The position numbers and the translations under genes were made by a program. Below the pieces are notes generated by a model. That model ran no database searches and was not told the origin of the DNA. It was given only the letters and a program-made list of their open reading frames with translations. Source: Anaerolineae bacterium (GTDB lineage: Bacteria; Chloroflexota; Anaerolineae; Aggregatilineales; UBA2796). Taken from it: a DNA stretch of 38,741 nucleotides. Each line of letters begins with the position of its first letter. Positions within the stretch are counted from its first letter, which is position 1. Shown here piece after piece: positions 22,823 through 31,481 of the stretch. The DNA lies in assembly GCA_019637555.1 (NCBI GenBank), contig JAHBVK010000057.1, positions 1 through 38,741 on the forward strand. Direction: 5' to 3'.

Positions 22823-23755
22823 TTAACGCAGTGGCAGCTTCAAAACCTGATCGAGGATCAGCAGCAGGAACAGCAGCGCTAGATAGAAAGTGCTGAATTT
22901 GTACGTGCGACGTGCTTGCTGGCTCGTCTTTTGCTGCAACAAACGCACGCACTCCGCCAGTAAGCCACCACCGAGCAGCAGTGCACCGATCAAATAAAGC
23001 CCATTCGCCATCCGCAGCAGCACAGGCAGCAGTGACAAAACCACCAGTTGGATCGAGTACAGCAGGATTTGTGTGCGTGCCGCATCTTCACCACGGGCGA
23101 CGGGCATCATCGGTACATTGGCGCGGGCATAATCACTGTTAACCAGCAGCGCCAGCGCCCAACTGTGCGGCGGAGTCCAATAGAACACGATGGCAAACAA
23201 GATGAACGCCTGCGGTGCTAATGAGCCGGTGACCGCTGCCCAACCAACCAGCACGGGGATCGCACCTGCGCCGCCACCGATCAGGATGTTGAGCACGGTG
23301 TTGCGCTTGAGGATCATGGTGTAGCCGACTACATAGTACACTGCACCGAACAACGCCAGAAACGCTGCCAGCGGATTGACCATGGTGATCAGGATCAACA
23401 TTGACCACGCGATCAGCGCCAAGCCGAAGATCAGCGCGTTACGTGGCGAGACGCGGTTCGAGGGGATCGGACGACGGCGCGTGCGCGTCATCTGACCATC
23501 CAGATCGCGGTCATACCATTGGTTTAGCGCACTTGCGCCCGCAGCAGCCAACGCTCCGCCGAAGATCGTACCGATCAGCGTAGAAAACAGCAGCGGTGTA
23601 CCCTGAGCCGCCACCACCATCGCCGTTACTGTGGTAAAGACCAGCAGTAAGACGATGCGCAGCTTGGTTAGCTCTAGGTAGTCCCGGATGCCGCTGCGGT
23701 AGGCTTGAGGTTGCCCGCCTTCATCAGCGCGGGAGATTCTTGTACTTGTAGCCAT
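22823..23755 (-). CDS. ctaB: Protoheme IX farnesyltransferase (heme O synthase)
   Basis: CtaB adds a farnesyl group to heme b to give heme O for heme-copper oxidases. The 310-residue membrane protein is a UbiA-type prenyltransferase with ~8-9 helices. The first Asp-rich motif is NQWYDRDLDGQMTRTRRRP; the second region is YWTPPHSWALAL followed by DYARANVPMMPV. The ATG at 23755 gives a normal N-terminus ending in YLELTKLRIV. The start overlaps the 3' end of ctaA by 82 bp in another frame. The open frame continues to 24067 but that part is antisense-free overlap with ctaA and not CtaB-like. ctaA is upstream and cytochrome c downstream on the same strand. Confidence 0.95.
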   Translation of the reverse strand: MATSTRISRADEGGQPQAYRSGIRDYLELTKLRIVLLLVFTTVTAMVVAAQGTPLLFSTLIGTIFGGALAAAGASALNQWYDRDLDGQMTRTRRRPIPSNRVSPRNALIFGLALIAWSMLILITMVNPLAAFLALFGAVYYVVGYTMILKRNTVLNILIGGGAGAIPVLVGWAAVTGSLAPQAFILFAIVFYWTPPHSWALALLVNSDYARANVPMMPVARGEDAARTQILLYSIQLVVLSLLPVLLRMANGLYLIGALLLGGGLLAECVRLLQQKTSQQARRTYKFSTFYLALLFLLLILDQVLKLPLR

Positions 23756-24651
23756 GCAATTGCACTCGCAATGATAAGCGCCGACCAAGTGGCAGCGGCG
23801 AAGGTGACATGCAGGGCACGGAAAGCGGTCAATAGCTCTCGCTGATGCACCAGCACCACCAACGCGCCGAGCGCCGCTTGCAGCAGATACATGCCGAAAG
23901 CGATCAGCACCGGACGACGCAACAGACGATTTACATTCCCACGCAGTTGCCAAAGGATGAGTATAAGTAATATTCCCAGCCCACCGACGACTAATCGGTG
24001 CATCATGTTGAGCAGTTGCAGTGGTCCCTGAGCAACGGGCCAGACCTCGCCGCCGCAGAGGGGCCAACCGACACAGGCTTTGGCGGCGAGATTACCAGCG
24101 ACAGCAGCCCCGACCATTGCCACCAAAAAGGTGAGGATCACCGTGACGAACAACTCCACCGGAGGCAGCAGAACTTTAGCTTCATCGAGCTTGCGCTTGA
24201 TCTCATCGCCATACTTCAGATTTGCCCATGCCACCAGAAACGCCGCCAGCAGGATCATGGCGTTGCCAAGATGCAGCAGCACACTAACCCACTGATTGCT
24301 GAGTTTGACCGTGATCGCGCCGAGTCCGCTCTGCACAAAGTAGAGGATGAACGCCGCAATCGAAGGATAAAAGACAGACCGTTCATCGCGGAAACGCTGC
24401 CACGCCCGAACCGCCACCAGCAGCGCGTAAACGCCAACCAGTAAGGCGAAGATGCGGTGTCCCATCTCAATGATTTCTTCCGGGGTGCGCAGTTCAGGTA
24501 TCAAGCGTCCGTTGCAATCGGGCCAGTAAGTGCCGCAGCCCATGCCCGACTCGGTGACTCGTGTGATCGCCCCGACAGTGATCATCAAAAAAGTGAGCAC
24601 CGCCGCGATTGCCAGAAGTCGCGCAAATTTAGAACGTATATCAGCTTGCAT
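23674..24651 (-). CDS. ctaA: Heme A synthase
   Basis: CtaA oxidises the C8 methyl of heme O to formyl, giving heme A for aa3-type cytochrome oxidases. The 325-residue protein has eight predicted helices. The first half carries VGAITRVTESGMGCGTYWPDC with the redox-type pair C39 and C46, and the heme-ligand motif EMGHR (H65). The second half has CVGWPLCGG and histidines in MMHRLVVGG and ALHVTFA. Cys pairs in both halves place it with the Gram-positive/Chloroflexus-like forms. It starts at an ATG with no strong ribosome binding site. It overlaps ctaB by 82 bp and is preceded 33 bp upstream by a small membrane protein gene. Confidence 0.95.
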   Translation of the reverse strand: MQADIRSKFARLLAIAAVLTFLMITVGAITRVTESGMGCGTYWPDCNGRLIPELRTPEEIIEMGHRIFALLVGVYALLVAVRAWQRFRDERSVFYPSIAAFILYFVQSGLGAITVKLSNQWVSVLLHLGNAMILLAAFLVAWANLKYGDEIKRKLDEAKVLLPPVELFVTVILTFLVAMVGAAVAGNLAAKACVGWPLCGGEVWPVAQGPLQLLNMMHRLVVGGLGILLILILWQLRGNVNRLLRRPVLIAFGMYLLQAALGALVVLVHQRELLTAFRALHVTFAAATWSALIIASAIAWLQVQESPALMKAGNLKPTAAASGTT

Positions 24652-24684
24652 GATGATTCGATGAACCGAACTAAGCGAACTACC

Positions 24685-25125
24685 CTAACGTGCGAACGCA
24701 CCTGTTGCGATTGCCACTCCAAGCGCGATGGCGATGATCACCACGATCAGTACGCCAATGGTAATAGCTGGATTGGTGGCAAGCGCAGCACCGATGCTGT
24801 TCGGCTGCGAGGCATTTAGTGAAAATGCTAGACCGTTATCAGGCGTTTGATGCGCCTTCGTCACCTGACGATTGAGCAGCCAGAAAATGACCGCTAAGGT
24901 CGCACCGAAACCGACTACCGATCCGAGGGCGACTGCCGCGAAGATGAAGAAGGCTACTGCCTTGCCAGAAGTTACGTCAGCAACGTTGGCTTCGGGGTTA
25001 TCAGTCTGGGACTTGATGCCAAGCGGCAAGCCTCCTGTAGAGGCGTTCTGATTGATCATTATCGACAAAAATCCGCCCGCGATGAGGACAAGGGCGATCA
25101 GTAGCGCGCATCCGAGTTGCCGCAC
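24685..25125 (-). CDS. Small membrane protein next to ctaA
   Basis: A 146-residue protein with three hydrophobic helices (about 5-24, 60-84 and 118-142) and no recognised family. A GTG at 25125 has AGGAG 8 bases upstream and gives a clean hydrophobic N-terminus (RQLGCALLIALVLIAGG). The longer frame from 25245 adds an unconvincing polar segment. It leads the ctaA-ctaB-cytochrome c run on the same strand with short gaps, so a role in oxidase assembly is plausible but unproven. Confidence 0.65.
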   Translation of the reverse strand: MRQLGCALLIALVLIAGGFLSIMINQNASTGGLPLGIKSQTDNPEANVADVTSGKAVAFFIFAAVALGSVVGFGATLAVIFWLLNRQVTKAHQTPDNGLAFSLNASQPNSIGAALATNPAITIGVLIVVIIAIALGVAIATGAFAR

Positions 25126-25303
25126 GGCTGCTTCTCCTAGCGGTGAACAAATCCCCAGCGCATCTTCATCTGCGGTTGCAAAATACGATAGCGCGGAGGC
25201 AAAGGGTCTATGGATGGGGTGATTGTAATTCTTCTCACAACTCAACGCAATAGAACGAATTGGTGACTCGTAAAGTAGAATTCGAGACTGCCCTCACCCC
25301 TAG

Positions 25304-25326
25304 CCCCTCTCCCGCAAGGAGAGGGG
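25304..25326. repeat. CCCCTCTCC/GGAGAGGGG inverted repeat
   Basis: Perfect 9-bp arms with loop CGCAA, same arms as at 4352-4386. It lies in the 245-bp gap upstream of the VOC gene. Confidence 0.75.
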
Positions 25327-25370
25327 AAGCCGGATTTAGGGTGCGGGAGTTATGAGGAGCATAGACAATC

Positions 25371-25961
25371 ATGAGTCATAAACTCGATCATATTGTCATC
25401 GGTGTGGCGGATCTCGACCGCGCCATGCAGCAGTACCGCGATCTTGGTTTCACGGTGGTCTACGGCGGTAAACACGCGGCAGGGAATACTCACAACGCAC
25501 TGATCTGCTTACAGGATGGCACTTACATCGAACTGTTAGCGCCGACAGGTGATCTGCCCGCGTCCGGTGCGCTGAACTTTGGCGGTTTGCTCGATCGCGG
25601 TCAGGGGTTGATTGGTTTTGCGCTGCGCTCCGACGATCTGGAAGTAGAGGCGGAACGAATGCGCCAGCAAGGGATCGCCATCGGTGAAATAATCACTGGC
25701 GGACGTACCCGCGCCGATGGTAAGCGGCTGGAATGGAAGATCGGACGGGTAGGGGATAGTTACGCACCATTCTACATCGAAGATGTGACGCCACGGGAAC
25801 TGCGCGTCTCCAATGATCCTGCGGTCACCACTCAAGCAAACGGGATCTCGGGGATCGAGCGCGTGGATATGGACAGCGGAACGGTCTACGTGCAATCTGA
25901 TAAAGCGCTGATGATTGAGGTTGTGGAGGGCGAAAAACCTGTGCGCTTTGTAGTGATGTAA
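25371..25961 (+). CDS. VOC-superfamily (glyoxalase-like) protein
   Basis: The 196-residue protein begins LDHIVIGVADLDRAMQQYRDLGFTV, the standard first beta-alpha-beta unit of the vicinal oxygen chelate fold, with H7 as a usual metal ligand. YIELLAPTGD follows, with the glutamate in a second ligand position. The C-terminal half is longer than a classic glyoxalase and resembles the glyoxalase-like domain (PF13468-type) proteins that carry a PFYIEDVTPRE segment. Substrate unknown. The ATG at 25371 lies about 13 bases after AGGAG. It is a lone gene between a palindrome and the SH3b gene. Confidence 0.88.
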   Translation: MSHKLDHIVIGVADLDRAMQQYRDLGFTVVYGGKHAAGNTHNALICLQDGTYIELLAPTGDLPASGALNFGGLLDRGQGLIGFALRSDDLEVEAERMRQQGIAIGEIITGGRTRADGKRLEWKIGRVGDSYAPFYIEDVTPRELRVSNDPAVTTQANGISGIERVDMDSGTVYVQSDKALMIEVVEGEKPVRFVVM

Positions 25962-26091
25962 GGCAAAGCGGCGGATGACGGTCAAGCACAAGGCTGGTAG
26001 CTGGACTATAGTGATGCCATAAGCGTACTGGCAGCGTTTAGATGATTAATGTAGATGAGAGAACCGCTGAATTTGAAGTAGGGAGGATGTG

Positions 26092-26892
26092 ATGAAGCGA
26101 ATTATCCTGCTATTGTGCTGTCTCTGCGTCAGCGTCATTGCGCCTGTGACCAACGCCCATGCGGCGTCTGCTTACCGCGTGGCGTTCGTGGCGGACAATG
26201 ATATTCTGAGCGTGCGCTCCGGTCCCGGTGTGGAATTTGATGAAGTCGGGCAACTGCCCTATAACGCTAGCGACGTAGCGGTAACAGGGGCGGCACAATC
26301 CGCCAGCGATGGAGGAACGTGGGTACCAGTTCAGTGGAATGCGATCAGCGGTTGGGTGAACCGCTACTTTCTGACCGAGCAAGTAGACGGTGAACAATTC
26401 TGCGGCGATCTTTACGCCTATTCGCAGGTTTTCAATCTGCTCTCAGCGGTACGCGGGCGCGTTGGCGAAGCGTTCGGCATGATGACCGGATCATCGCGCG
26501 GCTTGCTGCTGCGACGTCATCGCTGGAACACGGAAGTACGTCTCATGCCAGCGGAAGTGACGCAGATGTTCAGCGACGCCACCGTGCGCGATTGGGGTGT
26601 TGGGCAGGGCAGTGGCGAACCGATCAGAGGGACGTTCGCGGAGGTCATGCTGCCGCTGTTGGATCGGGATATGCTGAGCGCCAGCCGGATCGCTTGTAAT
26701 GTGCTGTTAGGCGGCGGCACAACCGGATTGTTGACGCTGCCAGCGGAATATCAGCAGTTGAATTTCATCAGCGTCTACCGTCCGGGGGTGTCGGGTGACG
26801 AACTCAACTGGGGATCGTGGGCGATTGGCATTGAATATTGGGACGGCATTCCAGTGATCGCCTTCCTCGTACATTACGAGTGGGAAATTTGA
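26092..26892 (+). CDS. Secreted protein with one SH3b domain
   Basis: A 266-residue exported protein. The signal peptide MKRIILLLCCLCVSVIAPVT ends near AHA. An SH3_3 domain covers about residues 30-95 (ILSVRSGPGVEFDEVGQL, GWVNRYFL). The remaining ~165 residues match no family I know; they contain a repeated aromatic/glycine pattern (NWGSWAIGIEYWDG) and two cysteines. The ATG at 26092 has GGAGG 5 bases upstream, the best ribosome binding site around. It faces the methyltransferase gene with one base between stops, so the two transcripts must overlap. Confidence 0.8.
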   Translation: MKRIILLLCCLCVSVIAPVTNAHAASAYRVAFVADNDILSVRSGPGVEFDEVGQLPYNASDVAVTGAAQSASDGGTWVPVQWNAISGWVNRYFLTEQVDGEQFCGDLYAYSQVFNLLSAVRGRVGEAFGMMTGSSRGLLLRRHRWNTEVRLMPAEVTQMFSDATVRDWGVGQGSGEPIRGTFAEVMLPLLDRDMLSASRIACNVLLGGGTTGLLTLPAEYQQLNFISVYRPGVSGDELNWGSWAIGIEYWDGIPVIAFLVHYEWEI

Positions 26893-26893
26893 G

Positions 26894-27508
26894 CTACGAT
26901 CTGATGAAGCGACAGTAGACGAACTTTTGCTCCGTTTCAAACGGAGTGTGGTGCGTCTCGTCCACAGCTTCCAGCAATTTGAAGGCGCTGCCGAGCTGAT
27001 CGCTCAAGCTTTCGGCGGAGTAGCGCATGACTTCTAGATTGCTGCAATGAGTCGGACCATCGACGGCGAAAGTGGCAATGATCGCTTGCCCATCCGGTTT
27101 TAGGGCATGGCGCAACGTCGCTAGATAGGCTTGTCGCTGTTCAGGTTGTTTCAGGAAGTGAAACACAGCGCGGTCATGCCACAGTCCAAAACTATTTGCT
27201 GGAAGGTCAACCTGCGTAACATCCGCCTCAAGCCAGTTGATTAGCACTGCGCGATCAGCAAGCCGCTGCTGCGTGATTTGCTGTGCTTTGTGTGAAATAT
27301 CAAGTATCGTGAGGTTCGTATATCCGGCATCCAGCAAGCTATCCACCAGCACCGACGCCCCCGCGCCAACGTCAATGATCGAAGTATCAGGATCGATTCC
27401 TGCATTACGGATCAAGGTCATGGATAGCTGTGGATATTGTTGATACCAGCTAACTTGGTCCGTAGCTTTGGTATTGTAGATACTTTCCCAGTGTAGTTTG
27501 CTATCCAT
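26894..27508 (-). CDS. Class I SAM-dependent methyltransferase
   Basis: A 204-residue protein. It starts WESIYNTKATDQVSWYQQYP, then motif I IIDVGAGASVLVDSLL, ILDIS, EADVTQVDLP and WHDRAVFHFL, then ALKPDGQAIIATFAVDGP and CSNLEVMRYSAESL. This arrangement marks the small methyltransferase family often found near thiopurine- or tellurite-resistance-like enzymes; the substrate is unknown. In motif I the usual GxGxG is GAGAS, so the last glycine is serine. GAGG lies 5 bases before the ATG. It is unrelated in sequence to the methyltransferase at 3215-4027 beyond the fold. Confidence 0.92.
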   Translation of the reverse strand: MDSKLHWESIYNTKATDQVSWYQQYPQLSMTLIRNAGIDPDTSIIDVGAGASVLVDSLLDAGYTNLTILDISHKAQQITQQRLADRAVLINWLEADVTQVDLPANSFGLWHDRAVFHFLKQPEQRQAYLATLRHALKPDGQAIIATFAVDGPTHCSNLEVMRYSAESLSDQLGSAFKLLEAVDETHHTPFETEQKFVYCRFIRS

Positions 27509-27680
27509 GTTAACCTCGCCGTGAGATAGACAGCACCAAATATCTTAGCAATCTATCGCTATTCGCAGATGCACCATACCCTTCAGATCGTAACATAAAC
27601 CAGCCGACCTTCTGCTTAAAGCGGCGATTTTTGTGAGATGAAGATCGGGTAGGGATCGGGTGCCGCCATTCAATGCGCCC

Positions 27681-27709
27681 TTGAAGGTCTGTCGCTTATG
27701 TGGTACGAT
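27681..27709 (+). promoter_or_regulatory. Promoter of rpmB
   Basis: TTGAAG (27681-27686) and TACGAT (27704-27709) are 17 bases apart, with TGG directly before the -10 box (extended -10). It lies 43 bp upstream of the start codon. Confidence 0.72.
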
Positions 27710-27751
27710 GCCGCCACTTTTTATGTTGAGACAGACAGGTTTGAGGTCATC

Positions 27752-27940
27752 ATGGCAGTTTGCGCCAATTGCGGGAAGAAAGCTCAATCCGGCAATGCAG
27801 TTAGCTTCTCCAAGCGCCACACCAAGCGCAAGTTCAATCCCAACTTGCAGCGGATCAAGGTCTTGGAAGGCGAGAAGGTTGTCCGTAAGGTTTACTGCGC
27901 CAAATGCATTAAGGCGTTGTCTAAAACCGCTGGTGACTAG
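27752..27940 (+). CDS. rpmB: Ribosomal protein bL28
   Basis: A 62-residue basic protein of the large ribosomal subunit. Motifs VCANCGKKAQSGNAVSFSKR and RKFNPNLQRIKV are diagnostic for bL28. Cysteine pairs C4/C7 and C49/C52 make it the zinc-binding (C+) form. The ATG at 27752 has GAGGT 6 bases upstream; the open frame extends further but a normal bL28 begins here. It is a single-gene unit between its own promoter and a strong terminator. A C+ form without a neighbouring paralogue does not by itself show Zn-dependent regulation. Confidence 0.97.
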   Translation: MAVCANCGKKAQSGNAVSFSKRHTKRKFNPNLQRIKVLEGEKVVRKVYCAKCIKALSKTAGD

Positions 27941-27998
27941 TCACCGCCGGTCTGAGACCCTGTGCATAAGCACATCGTAATGAACACACCGCGATGAT

Positions 27999-28032
27999 CA
28001 GAGGGCGCATTTCCGCCCTCTGGTGCTTTGTT
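27999..28032 (+). terminator. Terminator of rpmB
   Basis: Perfect 9-bp stem CAGAGGGCG/CGCCCTCTG with loop CATTTC, followed by a T-rich tail. Confidence 0.85.
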
Positions 28033-28054
28033 TAATATCCTAAATTGATTTGTG

Positions 28055-28090
28055 AATCCGCCCAATCAGCAACTTTTGGGCGGATTTTTA
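28055..28090 (+). terminator. Second strong terminator hairpin
   Basis: Perfect 11-bp stem AATCCGCCCAA/TTGGGCGGATT (28055-28065, 28076-28086) followed by TTTATT. It separates rpmB from the pseudokinase gene and could back up the first terminator. Confidence 0.85.
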
Positions 28091-28167
28091 TTGGGTTGTA
28101 AGTTCTTAACGTTAGGATAGTGGATAGGTGGAGACAGCACACGATTAAGACTTACATCTACGCAGTG

Positions 28168-28176
28168 TGCTATACT
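28168..28176 (+). promoter_or_regulatory. Extended -10 promoter of the pseudokinase gene
   Basis: TGCTATACT contains TG-n before TATACT. The start would be near 28183, downstream of the GTG at 28167, which rules that codon out as the start. No good -35 box is seen. Confidence 0.55.
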
Positions 28177-28205
28177 ATCGACCTGAAAGTCAGGGCGAGG
28201 TCGTT

Positions 28206-31200
28206 GTGGCAACTCTAGTTGGACGGCGCATCGGGCGTTACATACTCACCGATATTCTGGAGAGTGGTAGCGGCTTTTCGATTTACCGTGCGCGGCAAGT
28301 CGGTAGTCGTCATGGAGTTGCTGTTCACGTCATCGAGATCAAGCTGGCAGATGCGAACGCCAAGCTGCCCGATGATTGGTGGACACGCTTCGAGCAAGTG
28401 ATGCGCGCGGTCACTAAACTCACTCACCAGCATATCGTCAAACTGATCAACTTCGGCGCGGAAGATAATTTCATCTTCACAGTGATGCCGATCCTCAGTG
28501 GGCGCACCTTAGAGGATGTCCTGAGCAAGGGCGCAATCAAACCACTACGCGCCAGCCGCTTTCTCGATCAAATTGCCAACGGTCTGGATTTCGCGCACCG
28601 TCGAGGAGTGCTGCACGGTAACCTCTCCGCCTCCAAAGTGCTGCTGGACTCCGAAGCGAATGCCCTGCTTGCTGATTTCGGTATCGCGGGGCTGATCTAC
28701 GACCTAACTGTCCCTGATCAAGTGCCGGGGGCGATCAACCTCAGTTATCTAGCGCCCGAACAATGGCGCGGCGAACCCCCTACCCCGTCCAGCGACATTT
28801 ATGCACTCGGTGTGCTGCTGTTCGAGATGCTCACGGGGCAACTGCCATTCTCAGGCGAGACGCCACAAGCACTGATGACGCAGCACCGCTCGATGCCACC
28901 ACCATCGCTGCATCTGCTGCAAGGTGATCTTCCGGAAAGCCTAGATGCGGTTATTTTCAAGGCGCTGGATAAGCATCCGGGCAATCGCTTTCCGACGGCT
29001 GAGTCGTTGGTGCAGGCGTATCATGATGCTCTGAATGGTGTATGGGTTCCCTATCCCACAGTTGAGGCAAGTGTTGCCGAGATCAAGGAGGCAGAGACTC
29101 GCGCGGATGACGCAGCGAAACTCGGCGCACGCTTACCCGTTGATCGTCACAGCGGTGGCACATGGCTGCTAGGTGTCGGCGTGTTGACGCTGCTGGCAGC
29201 AACTGGAATGGCAGCATATGCATCCGGCAATAACGTGATCGGGAATCCGATGAAACCGGATCGCTCGCTCACGCCGTCGTTGATCCAGACCGTGTTGATC
29301 AATCCATTTCTGCTGACACCGACGCATCTAGTGAGCACGGTAGATTCCCGTCAGCAAGCGACCAATACACCGACAGCGACGGATACACCTACCGAAACGC
29401 CTACCTTCACACCGACGCAGACGTTGACCGAAACGGCGACAGCGACAGAGACGATCACTAACACGCCGACGGAAACACCAACTAACACACCAACTGACAC
29501 TCCCACGAATACGCCGACAGAAACGCCGACGCTGACGAATACCCCATCCTTCACGCCAACGCAGACGCTCACTGAAACGGCAAGTTCGACACCTTCCGAT
29601 ACTCCAACCTTCACACCAACGCGCACACCGACGATCCCTAAGACGGCAACGCCGACACGTACCGCTACCTTCACCCCGACGGATACGAATACGCCGCTGG
29701 TGCCGATCATCCCGACGAATACAGCGGTGCCACCAAGCGCGACGCCAACTCAGGTGCCGACGAACACGCCGCAACCGACATCAACGGTGACGCCACGCCC
29801 ACCGACCGCGACGCCGATCCCGACGGATACAGCGATCCCGCCGACGGTGACTAACACGCCGCGCACGCCGACTCTGACGCCGATCCCAACGGATACTGAA
29901 GTCCCTGCGACGGCGACCAACACACCGCGTACACCGACGCTGACGCCGATCCCAACGGATACTGAAGTCCCTGCGACGGCGACCAACACACCGCGCACAC
30001 CGACGCTAACACCGATCCCGACGGATACTGAAGTCCCTGCGACGGCGACCAACACACCGCGTACTCCGACGCTGACACCGATCCCGACGGATACTGAAGT
30101 CCCCGCGACGACAACGCCAACGCCGCGCACACCAACAGCCACTCCTATTCCGACGGATACGCCAGTTCCAGCAACTAATACGCCAATACCCGCGACGGCT
30201 ACTCCTGTGCCGCCAACCGATACGCCAGTAGTGCCGACTGCCACCTCCACCTCCACCTCGACAGTGGTAGTGCCAAGCAATACTCCGATCCCGCAGACTG
30301 ATACGGCAGTGCCTGCTACGGACACGCCCACCAGCACACCGACGGATACGGCAGTAATACCAACGTCGACAAATACCGACATTCCCGATACCGTTACGCC
30401 GACTAGTACAGCAACACTCAGTATCGTCGCCTCGAACACACCGATCCCGCCGACGGATACCGACGTGCCAGCAACGAATACGGCGGTGGTGCCGACAGCG
30501 ACGGATACCGACATTCCCGATACCGCTACGCCGACTAGCACAGCAACACTCAGTATTGTCGCCTCGAACACACCGATCCCGACAGACACTGATGTACCAG
30601 CGACTAATACCGCGATCCCGCCAACAGATACGGCGGTGGTGCCGACGGCGACGGATACCGACATTCCCGATACCGCCACGCCGACTAGCACGCGCACGTT
30701 AGCGCCAACAGCGACGGATACTGAGATTCCAACTGAGACGCCAGAGCCGCCGACGGCAACAGCTACCGACACTTCCAAGCCTCCGACTGATACGCCAACG
30801 TTTACAGCAACGTGGACACACGTTCCGCCGACCGATACGCCCGTGCCGCCGACCAGCACACCAACGAGCAGTGCCACACCAATCCCGCCAACGGTAACGC
30901 CAACTGCTACTCTGACGAATACGCCCGTACCGCCGACGTTAACTCCAACGTTGACGCCAATACCACCGACAGACACGCCAGAACCTACCGATACGCCAGA
31001 GCCTACAGATACTCTGATCCCGACGAATACGCCGATCCCGCCGACGGACACACCGCTGCCGACTGATACGCCTGTACCACCAACGGACACGCCGATCCCG
31101 ACGAATACACCCGTGCCGCCGACCGATACGCCAATCCCAAGCGATACACCCGTGCCGCTACCAACGGACACGCCGGACTCGCCAACGGACACGCCGATCC

Positions 31201-31421
31201 CCACGATTGAGGGCAATGCGGCGATGTCCAATGATCTCAATGCGATTCAAGGTCGGTCGGTTGCAACAACCTACATTCCAACGGCTGAAACGATGGACGC
31301 CGTCGTAGCGATGGTCGATTCGGAAGCAGAGGCAGACGCGCTGACGGAAACGCAATTGGCTGTCGCTCAAGGTGTGTGGGCAAGGTTCAGAGCACGACTG
31401 CGCAGGTTTTACTCCATCTAG
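28206..31421 (+). CDS. Pseudokinase-like membrane protein with a ~600-residue Thr-Pro stalk
   Basis: A 1071-residue protein. Residues ~10-280 have a Hanks kinase fold but a degraded site: the glycine loop is LESGSGFSIY, the VAIK lysine is replaced (VAVHVIEI), the catalytic loop is HGNLSASK (137-144) instead of HRDLKPxN, while DFG (157-159), LAPEQW and DIYALGVLLFEM remain. One membrane helix lies at about 318-342. Residues ~385-998 are a low-complexity stalk of T-P, T-D and T-N units (22-residue copies at 29865-30128), followed by a charged ~70-residue tail ending ARLRRFYSI. I prefer the GTG at 28206 (GCGAGG 5 bases upstream). The cytosolic domain probably does not catalyse; the stalk would project through the cell wall, ready for O-glycosylation. 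Ligand and partner unknown. Confidence 0.85.
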   Translation: MATLVGRRIGRYILTDILESGSGFSIYRARQVGSRHGVAVHVIEIKLADANAKLPDDWWTRFEQVMRAVTKLTHQHIVKLINFGAEDNFIFTVMPILSGRTLEDVLSKGAIKPLRASRFLDQIANGLDFAHRRGVLHGNLSASKVLLDSEANALLADFGIAGLIYDLTVPDQVPGAINLSYLAPEQWRGEPPTPSSDIYALGVLLFEMLTGQLPFSGETPQALMTQHRSMPPPSLHLLQGDLPESLDAVIFKALDKHPGNRFPTAESLVQAYHDALNGVWVPYPTVEASVAEIKEAETRADDAAKLGARLPVDRHSGGTWLLGVGVLTLLAATGMAAYASGNNVIGNPMKPDRSLTPSLIQTVLINPFLLTPTHLVSTVDSRQQATNTPTATDTPTETPTFTPTQTLTETATATETITNTPTETPTNTPTDTPTNTPTETPTLTNTPSFTPTQTLTETASSTPSDTPTFTPTRTPTIPKTATPTRTATFTPTDTNTPLVPIIPTNTAVPPSATPTQVPTNTPQPTSTVTPRPPTATPIPTDTAIPPTVTNTPRTPTLTPIPTDTEVPATATNTPRTPTLTPIPTDTEVPATATNTPRTPTLTPIPTDTEVPATATNTPRTPTLTPIPTDTEVPATTTPTPRTPTATPIPTDTPVPATNTPIPATATPVPPTDTPVVPTATSTSTSTVVVPSNTPIPQTDTAVPATDTPTSTPTDTAVIPTSTNTDIPDTVTPTSTATLSIVASNTPIPPTDTDVPATNTAVVPTATDTDIPDTATPTSTATLSIVASNTPIPTDTDVPATNTAIPPTDTAVVPTATDTDIPDTATPTSTRTLAPTATDTEIPTETPEPPTATATDTSKPPTDTPTFTATWTHVPPTDTPVPPTSTPTSSATPIPPTVTPTATLTNTPVPPTLTPTLTPIPPTDTPEPTDTPEPTDTLIPTNTPIPPTDTPLPTDTPVPPTDTPIPTNTPVPPTDTPIPSDTPVPLPTDTPDSPTDTPIPTIEGNAAMSNDLNAIQGRSVATTYIPTAETMDAVVAMVDSEAEADALTETQLAVAQGVWARFRARLRRFYSI
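29865..30128 (+). repeat. Four tandem 66-bp repeats in the Thr-Pro stalk
   Basis: Units start at 29865, 29931, 29997 and 30063, each encoding a 22-residue block that begins TPTLTPIPTDTEV. Copies differ mostly in third codon positions; the last one changes ATATN to ATTTP. Confidence 0.85.
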
Positions 31422-31461
31422 TTGAATGGAGTGAGGACAACTAAGATCGAGTTATGATGCC

Positions 31462-31481
31462 GCCACCATGGTGGCATTTTT
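31462..31481 (+). terminator. Probable terminator after the pseudokinase gene
   Basis: The 14-bp palindrome GCCACCATGGTGGC is followed by ATTTTT, 40 bp beyond the stop codon. Confidence 0.7.

Noticed and set aside
23756..24067. N-terminal extension of ctaB
   Set aside because: Low-complexity arginine-rich translation with no CtaB similarity, lying entirely within ctaA.
28167..28205. GTG at 28167 as start of the pseudokinase
   Set aside because: It lies within the likely -10 region; the GTG at 28206 has a ribosome binding site and gives a normal kinase-domain start.
29750..31240. A 496-codon open frame on the minus strand rich in V-G-x-G-V repeats
   Set aside because: It is the antisense image of the Thr-Pro repeats; its regularity follows from the repeated codons of the plus-strand gene.
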